Both the position numbers and the translations under genes were made by a program. From Parachlamydiales bacterium (GTDB taxonomy: Bacteria; Chlamydiota; Chlamydiia; Chlamydiales; Simkaniaceae), in assembly GCA_030641465.1 (NCBI GenBank), contig DAOWHK010000091.1, positions 1-10,339 on the forward strand: 10,339 nucleotides of DNA, written 5' to 3'. The notes under the pieces are model-generated. The model saw only the letters and a list, made by a program, of their open reading frames with translations. It ran no database searches and was not told the origin of the DNA. Positions 5,066 to 10,339 of this stretch are shown here, in pieces. Each line of letters starts with the position of its first letter. Within the stretch, counting starts at the first letter, position 1.

Positions 5066-7621
5066 ATGGATGATTTAGAATTGCAAGCAAATAGTATCGC
5101 TCAAAAAGTGCGTCATTACCTAATTACTATGATTGGTAAAAATGCCGATGAGGCAAATGATGAAGAGTTTTATCGCGCATTTTCTTTCGCTCTTCGTGAA
5201 GAGATCATGGTCAATTGGACTGCCACAACAAATACTTTTAAATGCCAATCAGCAAGAATGGTCTATTACCTTTCGATGGAGTATATGCCCGGGCGCCTAC
5301 TTGGCAATAATATTACAAATATCTCTAGCAGTGATCTTGTAAAGTGCATTTTAAAAAAAATGAATAGGGATTACAAAACGATATTGCGAATGGAGCCAGA
5401 TGTTGGCATTGGTAATGGAGGACTTGGAAGACTTGCCTCTTGCTTAATGGACTCGCTCGCAATGCTTCAATATCCAGCACTTGGATATGGAATGCGCTAT
5501 CAGTATGGAATTTTTGAACAAGACCTATGGTGCGGCGTGCAAGTCGAGCGTCCTGATAACTGGCTCCTTACACAAAATCCTTGGGAATTTAGAAGGGATT
5601 GTCACGCACAAAACGTGCATTTCGAGGGAACGATTATTCCCAAAACAAATAGTCATGGTGATGAAGTATACGACATTGCAGATTATGATGAGGTGCGAGC
5701 GCTCCCCTATGATTTTCCTATACTTGGCTATGGAGCCAATAAAAATTTCTCTGTTCTCACGCTTCGTTTATGGTCAACAAAAGAGTCTCCAAGAAATTTT
5801 CACCTGCAAAAATTCAATGCTGGGCAAATTGATGAAGCGGGAGAAAATACACTGCTAACAGACGTCCTTTACCCAAATGACAATCATGAAATTGGAAAAC
5901 GGATACGTCTTAAACAAGAATTTTTGCTTGTCTCAGCATCTCTCCAAGATATTGTGCAAAACTATCTTGGCGCCTCTAAAGATATTACAGGTATTGCCGA
6001 TAAAGTAAGAATTCAAATCAATGACACCCACCCAGCTCTTGTCGTTGCTGAGCTCATGCGTACATTAACAAAAGATCATGAAATTGCATGGGGAAAGGCG
6101 TTAGAAATCACAAGGGAGTGTTGTAGCTACACAAATCACACCATTTTAAAAGAAGCCTTAGAAGAGTGGAATGAACATCGAATTGAAAAGCTCCTCCCTA
6201 GTCAGTATAAAGTTTTGCAAAGACTCAACGGAGATTTATGTCAGGAAATCAGAAAACGTTTTCCAAATGATGAAAGCAAGCTAAGAAGGATGTCGATTAT
6301 TGAAGGCGGTCAGATAAAAATGGCCCACCTTTCCATCTTTGGATCCCACAGAGTCAATGGCGTAGCAAAACTTCACTCAGAAATTTTAAAAGATTCTATT
6401 TTTAAAGATTTTTATGAGATGTATCCCGAAAGATTTGTAAATGTCACAAATGGCGTCACGCAAAGACGCTGGCTTCTTTTTGCAAATCCCAAACTTTGCG
6501 CCTTTTTAGAAAAACGGATTGGAAATGGATGGATCACAGATTTTTCGAAAATCAAGGGCATTGCAAGCTACGCGAGTGATAAAGAATCTCAAGAGGAATT
6601 TCTTGCCATCAAAAAAGAGAATAAACAAGCTCTTCTCGACTTCTTATGTAAAGACATGAAAGAAAAACATTGGGGCGGAAAAGATTTAAAAGCGGTATGT
6701 TTTTGTGACTCTGATGCGCTTTTTGATGTGCAAGTAAAAAGAGTCCATGAATATAAACGGCAGCTCATGAATGCGCTCCATGTCATTATGCGCTTTCAAG
6801 AAATTAAGGAAAATCCCGATGCAAATTACGTCAAACGTTTTGTCTTAATTGGCGGAAAGGCGGCTCCAGGTTACACCCTTGCAAAAAATATCATCCGCCT
6901 TTTCTATTGCCTTGGGCGCGCAATCAACCAAGACCCCATTGCCTCAAAATTTATCAAAGTACATTACATCGAAAATTATAATGTTTCAAAAGCAGAAATT
7001 ATTATTCCCGCAACGGACCTCTCAGAGCAGATTTCCACAGCTGGAATGGAGGCATCTGGAACCGGAAACATGAAATTTGCAATGAATGGAGCTCTTACAA
7101 TTGGTACAGATGATGGAGCAAATGTAGAGATGCGCGAAGAAGTTACCGATAAGTACTGGCCCTTTCTTTTTGGGAGCTCAGCTAGCACAAACATTAAAAT
7201 ACATCACGAAAAGTCCTATAACCCGCGCGACATTTATGATAAAAATCCAAAAATCAAAAAAGCTGTAGATGCCCTGCAAGACAGAACTTTTGTCGAAAAT
7301 GATGCAGAACATGAAGCTCTCTACTCACTCTATCAAACGCTACTTGAAAACCATGGATTTGCAGATCGCTATTTTGTACTTAAGGACCTAGACGATTACT
7401 ATAATACCCAAAAAAAGGTCGATGCACTGTATCAAACTCCAAACAAATGGGCGGAATATGCCATCCAAAATATGGCCGGAATGGGAAACTTTTCTACAGA
7501 TCACTCTATTACAAACTACGCAGAAACAATCTGGAATGTCAAACCCTTGCCACCGTCTGAAGAGGAGCTAGAAGCTGTACGTCAAGAATATTTAGAAAAC
7601 GATCGCTGTAGAATTATTTAG
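5066..7621 (+). CDS. glgP: Glycogen phosphorylase
   Basis: Cytosolic GT35-family enzyme that removes terminal glucose from alpha-1,4-glucan with inorganic phosphate, giving glucose-1-phosphate. It is 851 aa, slightly longer than bacterial GlgP/MalP (about 800-815) and near animal phosphorylases. Visible landmarks in order: VYYLSMEYMPGRLLGNN (about 67-83), GNGGLGRLASCLMDSLA (about 114-130), INDTHPALVVAELMR (about 317-331), EGGQIKMAHLSIFGSHRVNGV (starting at 413), FDVQVKRVHEYKRQLMN (about 552-568), and the PLP site EASGTGNMKFAMNGALTIGT with Lys670 as the Schiff-base lysine. No frameshift or missing core motif was seen. The ATG at 5066 gives the expected N-terminus but has no recognisable ribosome binding site. 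It follows the phosphate transporter by 33 bp and could share its transcript; its substrate is the transported ion, though glgP is not usually linked to PiT genes. The TAG stop forms the left tip of the palindrome at 7621-7711. Confidence 0.98.
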   Translation: MDDLELQANSIAQKVRHYLITMIGKNADEANDEEFYRAFSFALREEIMVNWTATTNTFKCQSARMVYYLSMEYMPGRLLGNNITNISSSDLVKCILKKMNRDYKTILRMEPDVGIGNGGLGRLASCLMDSLAMLQYPALGYGMRYQYGIFEQDLWCGVQVERPDNWLLTQNPWEFRRDCHAQNVHFEGTIIPKTNSHGDEVYDIADYDEVRALPYDFPILGYGANKNFSVLTLRLWSTKESPRNFHLQKFNAGQIDEAGENTLLTDVLYPNDNHEIGKRIRLKQEFLLVSASLQDIVQNYLGASKDITGIADKVRIQINDTHPALVVAELMRTLTKDHEIAWGKALEITRECCSYTNHTILKEALEEWNEHRIEKLLPSQYKVLQRLNGDLCQEIRKRFPNDESKLRRMSIIEGGQIKMAHLSIFGSHRVNGVAKLHSEILKDSIFKDFYEMYPERFVNVTNGVTQRRWLLFANPKLCAFLEKRIGNGWITDFSKIKGIASYASDKESQEEFLAIKKENKQALLDFLCKDMKEKHWGGKDLKAVCFCDSDALFDVQVKRVHEYKRQLMNALHVIMRFQEIKENPDANYVKRFVLIGGKAAPGYTLAKNIIRLFYCLGRAINQDPIASKFIKVHYIENYNVSKAEIIIPATDLSEQISTAGMEASGTGNMKFAMNGALTIGTDDGANVEMREEVTDKYWPFLFGSSASTNIKIHHEKSYNPRDIYDKNPKIKKAVDALQDRTFVENDAEHEALYSLYQTLLENHGFADRYFVLKDLDDYYNTQKKVDALYQTPNKWAEYAIQNMAGMGNFSTDHSITNYAETIWNVKPLPPSEEELEAVRQEYLENDRCRII

Positions 7622-7711
7622 GAATCTCTGATTAATTCCGAAATTTCAACTATAGGGAGTGTTTTCCAAAAAGGCGCTGAAGATGAAACAGCGGAGTTAA
7701 TCAGAGATTCC
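7621..7711. repeat. 91-bp near-palindrome: bidirectional terminator or MITE-like element
   Basis: GGAATCTCTGATTAA (7621-7635) and its exact reverse complement (7697-7711) are perfect 15-bp terminal inverted repeats. Pairing continues inward: 7636-7640 with 7692-7696 (one G-T wobble), then, after a 3-by-3 internal loop, TTTCA (7644-7648) with TGAAA (7684-7688), with scattered pairs nearer the centre. The third base of the glgP TAG is the first base of the left arm, and the TAA stop plus the codons Gly-Ile-Ser-Asp of the convergent minus-strand gene make up the right arm. TTTT follows on the plus strand, so it can serve as a terminator for glgP. The size and long terminal repeats also resemble a miniature transposable element, but no target-site duplication is evident. 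Confidence 0.7.
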
Positions 7712-8470
7712 TTTTCGAGCAACCATCCATTTTTCGGCAAGCTCATCATACTTCCCACTTTTTTTCATCTTGGCTAGACCCTCATTAAATTTATCCACAA
7801 GCTCTTGATTTTCCCCTTTTAGAGCAATCACTCGAAGACCCGCATTGTTTAATGGCGGGGTCACAATTTTCAGCTCCTCTTGAAATAAATCTCGAAGATA
7901 ACTGCTTGCGGGGATGATTCCAATAAGTGCAGCATCAATCTCACCTTCAACTATACTAATGAGTACATTTGGAATGGAGGAGTAATAGCGAACAAGCACA
8001 TTTGGATTTTTTATTAGAAGAAGTGCTTCATCAGACGGTTTGCTAACCGCAACTTCTTTTCCAGACAAACTTTTTATCGAGGAAAAAGAATTTTCTTCTC
8101 TCATCACAACCACAGGACCTGAAAGAAGGTAATCTTCTGAGAATTGATATTTTTCGCGGTTAAAAACATAAGGTTCCATCGAGGAAATCATCGCATCATA
8201 CTCCCCCTCTTTTAACCCCAAAATAAGATTATCCCAGCTCTTATCCACTCGAATGATCTTAATCTTTTCAATTGCTGCGATATGCGTTAGCAGCTCATTT
8301 GTAAAGCCAAATACATTTGACTCTTTTCCATAAAGCTCAAGTGGGAAAAAACTTTGATCCACACCAATGCGGTATTGCGGGCCCTGATCTTTTCCACAAG
8401 AGGTCATCAAAAGAGCGCAAATTCCTAAAATAAGTCCTGATAGTATCTGTCTATATCGCCAAATCACCAC
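7697..8470 (-). CDS. Solute-binding lipoprotein, polar amino-acid ABC transporter type (SBP_bac_3)
   Basis: Predicted periplasmic face, membrane-anchored binding protein, 257 aa. A lysine/arginine-poor but positive N-terminus (WRYR), a hydrophobic stretch (9-22) and a lipobox ending LMTSC give a lipoprotein cleavage before Cys25. The mature part follows the family-3 fold: YRIGVDQSFFPLE (33-45), FGFTNELL (54-61), GLKEGEYDAMISSM (85-98), the FSEDYL element (110-115), GKEVAVSKPSDEA (137-149), EGEIDAALIG (175-184) and a C-terminal MKKSGKYDELAEKW (235-248). The usual ligand contacts differ: Tyr101 where Thr is typical, the Arg shifted by one (Asn104-Arg105), Gly184 in place of the Asp that binds the alpha-amino group. 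The ligand is therefore uncertain. The start is GTG at 8470, 5 nt after GAGG; the next codon, also GTG (8467), is an equally good start. No permease or ATPase gene is adjacent. Confidence 0.88.
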   Translation of the reverse strand: MVIWRYRQILSGLILGICALLMTSCGKDQGPQYRIGVDQSFFPLELYGKESNVFGFTNELLTHIAAIEKIKIIRVDKSWDNLILGLKEGEYDAMISSMEPYVFNREKYQFSEDYLLSGPVVVMREENSFSSIKSLSGKEVAVSKPSDEALLLIKNPNVLVRYYSSIPNVLISIVEGEIDAALIGIIPASSYLRDLFQEELKIVTPPLNNAGLRVIALKGENQELVDKFNEGLAKMKKSGKYDELAEKWMVARKGISD

Positions 8471-8496
8471 GATTTCCTCACTTCCTATGTGACTCT

Positions 8497-8525
8497 ATTA
8501 TTCCTGAATAAAAGAAAGAAAGCAA
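8497..8525 (-). promoter_or_regulatory. Candidate promoter for the solute-binding lipoprotein gene
   Basis: Read on the minus strand, TTGCTT (8525-8520; 3 of 6) and AATAAT (8502-8497; 5 of 6) are 17 bp apart. Initiation would fall near 8490, leaving a leader of about 20 nt with the GAGG ribosome binding site before the GTG at 8470. Confidence 0.35.
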
Positions 8526-8716
8526 GAAGGCTACTTATCTATACACAAACCGATTCAAGACTTGGGTTTTGACTTCGCCCTCCTTTCCTTTAGAGTTTTT
8601 TCCTCGCTCGCGCCTTTTAAGAGCACTCCCTTATGAGTCTCGAACATATATTGAACCTGGCTTCTGATTTGTTTAAACATGGGGCTTCAGAATAGCACAG
8701 ATACAAAAAAACATAA

Positions 8717-8744
8717 AAAGGGCCTGTTGAAAAACAACCTCTTT
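8717..8744 (+). repeat. Bulged hairpin upstream of the amidotransferase
   Basis: GTTG (8726-8729) pairs with CAAC (8735-8738) around five A residues. After a CCT bulge, AAAGGG (8717-8722) pairs with CTCTTT (8739-8744) with one G-T wobble, giving ten pairs in all. It lies over the -35 region of the candidate promoter at 8756, so it could be an operator or the terminator of a transcript arriving from the left. The GGGCCTGTTGAAAAAC part also looks like the terminal repeats of some insertion sequences, but no matching inverted copy was found in the window. Confidence 0.4.
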
Positions 8745-8755
8745 AAGTTTTTATC

Positions 8756-8764
8756 TGGTACAAT
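8756..8764 (+). promoter_or_regulatory. Extended -10 promoter of the amidotransferase-methyltransferase pair
   Basis: TGG followed by TACAAT (8759-8764; 5 of 6) is an extended -10 element. No good -35 exists at 16-18 bp, which fits extended -10 promoters. Initiation near 8771 would give a leader of only about 14 nt containing the GGGGGA ribosome binding site. Confidence 0.45.
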
Positions 8765-8784
8765 GCATCCCCGGGGGAAAAAAT

Positions 8785-9507
8785 ATGAACGTTTTGTTTA
8801 TTTTGCATGCTGAATGGGAAATGCCAGGGGTGATTGAAACTTGGGCTCGAGAGCGGGAGTTTTCCGTCTCTTTTTGTCGTCCCTTTCAAGGTGAAAAAAT
8901 TCCATCTGCTTCGAATTTTGATTGGTTTATCTTGATGGGAGGGCCTCAAAGCGCTCTAAATATAGAGCAGCTTCCCTATCTTCAGGCTGAAAAGGAGCTT
9001 GTAAAGGATGCTATTTTTCAAAATAAATTTTTGCTTGGATTTTGTCTTGGAGCACAGATTATTGGAGAAGCATTTGGGGCTAGCGCAGAAAGAAGTCCAC
9101 ATCGTGAAGTAGGTATTTTTCCCATTACTTTAACCGAAGCAGGAGTAGCTGATCCTCTATTTGAGGGATTTCCCAAAGAGTTCTCTGTAGTTCATTGGCA
9201 TGCAGATATGCCGGGAATCTCTAGGGATGCACAAATTTTAGCAACAAGCGAAGGATGTCCAAGACAAGTCATTCGTTACTCTGAAAAAGCTTATGGTTTC
9301 CAATGCCATTTGGAGCCTACTTTGGAGATTATGCAGAATATGACTTTGCAATGTGCAGGTGATTTAATTCCTGACAAGTATATTCAATCGAAAGAAGAAA
9401 TGCTCCAAGCAGACTATTCTACAATCAATGAGTATATGCGAAAATTCTTGAATCATTTTTTCGATAGAGCGAATGCAAATTCAATCATCAACAGCCCAAG
9501 CTTATAA
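8785..9507 (+). CDS. Class I glutamine amidotransferase (stand-alone GATase1 domain)
   Basis: A 240-aa cytosolic protein made of one GATase1 (triad) domain, like the amidotransferase half of GMP synthase but without the ATP-pyrophosphatase half. The catalytic triad is visible: Cys87 in the nucleophile elbow GFCLGAQ (85-91), His175 and Glu177 in QCHLEPT (173-179). The oxyanion-type MGGPQS loop (51-56) and VVHWHAD (135-141) also match GMP synthase-like proteins of this class. Such proteins hydrolyse glutamine or a gamma-glutamyl compound; the partner or acceptor is not known here. The ATG at 8785 follows GGGGG at 7 nt, in a short leader after the extended -10. The methyltransferase begins 45 bp downstream on the same strand, so the two probably form an operon. 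The Asn/Ser-rich C-terminal tail (about 226-240) lies outside the domain. Confidence 0.9.
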   Translation: MNVLFILHAEWEMPGVIETWAREREFSVSFCRPFQGEKIPSASNFDWFILMGGPQSALNIEQLPYLQAEKELVKDAIFQNKFLLGFCLGAQIIGEAFGASAERSPHREVGIFPITLTEAGVADPLFEGFPKEFSVVHWHADMPGISRDAQILATSEGCPRQVIRYSEKAYGFQCHLEPTLEIMQNMTLQCAGDLIPDKYIQSKEEMLQADYSTINEYMRKFLNHFFDRANANSIINSPSL

Positions 9508-9552
9508 TGAATATGAGCATAGGGCATGCTTTACATTTCTGGAGAAATTACG

Positions 9553-10339
9553 ATGAAAGAAGTCATCGATGAGTATTATCCTCAATATTGCCATTCATTA
9601 GAAGCTGTATATGGAAAAGGAATGATGTCCGAAGGTGGTGCTGAAGCTATTGATTGCATGTTCAAAGATCTTTCAATTCATGGAAAAAAAGCACTTGATA
9701 TTGGCTCAGGATTAGGCGGCAGTGCCTATCATTTGGCAACGAAATATGAGATGCATGTGACGGGGCTTGAAATTAACCCTTGGATGATAAAAGAAGCAGA
9801 GCGAAGAGCTCCAACTGAAATAAAACAGCGACTCGATTTTGTCTTGAGTACTGAAAATGATTACTTGCCATTTGAGAGTAATAGTTTCGATATTGTTTAT
9901 AGTAAAGGAGTTCTTTGCCATTTAGAAAATAAACAAGGCCTCTTCAAGGAATGTTATCGGATCCTAAAGCCAGGAGGCGTATTAGTGATCAATGACTGGC
10001 TTAGTCCTATCCAAGGAAAATGGGGTGGTTATGTTCAGCGGCTAGTGGAGTTAGAAGGGCTTTCCTTGTATGCAGAAACAATAGACGGGTATTTGGAGGC
10101 ACTTGATGAAGTTCAGTTTACCGATATTGAGGTGCTTAATCTTTCCGAGCAATATGCACTTTATAATGAAGAAATTGTAAGAACTCTCAAGAATCCAAAA
10201 AAACAAGAAGCATTTATTCGCTCTTTTAGTAAACAGTTACACACAGAAGCCATTGATGGTTACGACTCTATTGCAAAGGCCATGCGTGCAGGGGAAGGTT
10301 TGGTTATCCAATTCACAGCTCAAAAAAATATTAAAAAAG
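9553..10339 (+). CDS. SAM-dependent methyltransferase, phosphoethanolamine N-methyltransferase-like; partial at right edge
   Basis: 262 codons are visible with no stop before the right edge; by comparison with relatives of about 265 aa it is probably almost complete. It has a class I Rossmann methyltransferase fold: motif I ALDIGSGLGG (47-56), acidic Glu73 after strand 2 (TGLEINPWMI), motif IV-like FDIVYSKGVLCHLEN, and LKPGGVLVINDW. The N-terminal AVYGKGMMSEGG and the layout of the C-terminal half resemble phosphoethanolamine N-methyltransferases. Against the Plasmodium enzyme (from memory), the catalytic Tyr and His seem kept (Tyr8 and the His of LCHLEN), while the phosphate-binding Arg179 and Lys247 and Asp128 appear replaced. 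The substrate is thus open; N-methylation of a small amine is inferred only. The ATG at 9553 is chosen because GGAG lies 8 nt upstream; an in-frame ATG at 9526 would add nine residues but has poorer spacing. It follows the amidotransferase as a probable operon partner. Confidence 0.85.
   Translation, partial: MKEVIDEYYPQYCHSLEAVYGKGMMSEGGAEAIDCMFKDLSIHGKKALDIGSGLGGSAYHLATKYEMHVTGLEINPWMIKEAERRAPTEIKQRLDFVLSTENDYLPFESNSFDIVYSKGVLCHLENKQGLFKECYRILKPGGVLVINDWLSPIQGKWGGYVQRLVELEGLSLYAETIDGYLEALDEVQFTDIEVLNLSEQYALYNEEIVRTLKNPKKQEAFIRSFSKQLHTEAIDGYDSIAKAMRAGEGLVIQFTAQKNIKK

Larger units (their letters stand above)
8471..8784. other. 314-bp divergent intergenic region
   Basis: No tRNA, rRNA or recognised gene is seen. 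The left end holds the lipoprotein promoter candidate (8497-8525), the right end the bulged hairpin (8717-8744) and the extended -10 (8756-8764) of the amidotransferase. Between them a minus-strand frame, 8680-8555, could encode a 41-aa peptide ending in a Lys/Arg-rich tail. It has an ATG but no ribosome binding site and no known resemblance, so it is not called as a gene. The unusually long gap for this window, set between a core block and an accessory pair, may mark an insertion boundary or decayed sequence. Confidence 0.5.

Noticed and set aside
8555..8680. 41-codon minus-strand frame with Lys/Arg-rich end
   Set aside because: It is short enough to occur by chance, has an in-frame TGA shortly upstream and no ribosome binding site, and resembles nothing I know; mentioned only within the intergenic description.
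8665..8692. Short inverted repeat TTCTGA / TCAGAA around a GTTTAAAC palindrome
   Set aside because: The arms are only 6 bp with a loop of about 18 nt, no T-tract follows and no gene end is near; likely chance in AT-rich DNA.
9507..9572. 21-codon frame starting at TAATG at the amidotransferase stop and overlapping the methyltransferase start
   Set aside because: It could be a coupling leader peptide, but there is no ribosome binding site of its own and no sequence feature to support it; the methyltransferase has a good site of its own.
1..10339. CRISPR arrays, tRNA or rRNA genes, tandem repeats
   Set aside because: None was seen on reading both strands: no regularly spaced direct repeats, no cloverleaf with a T-loop consensus, and nearly all of the window is taken up by coding sequence.

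Overview
The window looks like chromosome from a member of the Chlamydiae, most likely an environmental (Parachlamydia/Simkania-type) lineage. The base composition is AT-leaning. A minus-strand pair (NifS-like protein and phosphoglycerate mutase) is divergent from an RsuA/RluB-type pseudouridine synthase, which matches, from memory, the CT721-CT722-CT723 order of Chlamydia trachomatis. The DUF47/PiT phosphate-permease pair likewise recalls CT691-CT692, and glycogen phosphorylase is also a chlamydial core gene. The genus cannot be fixed from sequence alone.

Layout. 1-980 (-): 5' part of a NifS-family gene that runs off the left edge, starts at a GTG and overlaps the end of gpmA. 959-1675 (-): gpmA. 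1842-2072 (+): unrecognised 76-aa small ORF with a strong ribosome binding site. 2164-2868 (+): 23S/16S rRNA pseudouridine synthase with its own promoter. 2933-3607 and 3608-5032 (+): DUF47 protein and PiT phosphate transporter, abutting. 5066-7621 (+): glycogen phosphorylase. 7621-7711: 91-bp near-palindrome holding the stop codons of both convergent genes. 7697-8470 (-): lipoprotein solute-binding protein of the polar amino-acid type. 8471-8784: intergenic, with two divergent promoter candidates and a bulged hairpin. 8785-9507 (+) and 9553-right edge (+): class I glutamine amidotransferase followed by a SAM methyltransferase resembling phosphoethanolamine N-methyltransferases.

The left and centre serve central carbon and phosphate metabolism: GpmA in lower glycolysis, PiT with its DUF47 partner importing phosphate, and GlgP using phosphate to release glucose-1-phosphate from glycogen. 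The right end (binding lipoprotein, amidotransferase, methyltransferase) looks accessory, with nitrogen-compound uptake or modification as a loose theme; its pathway is not identifiable here.

The main points for a second look are: a NifS homologue that has lost its PLP lysine and catalytic cysteine while keeping an open frame; the 91-bp palindrome at the glgP 3' junction; the amidotransferase-methyltransferase pair, in which the methyltransferase keeps the Tyr/His dyad but seems to lack the phosphate-binding residues of its relatives; and the 76-aa small ORF. Four of the recognised genes begin with GTG. Two genes, at the window edges, are partial.
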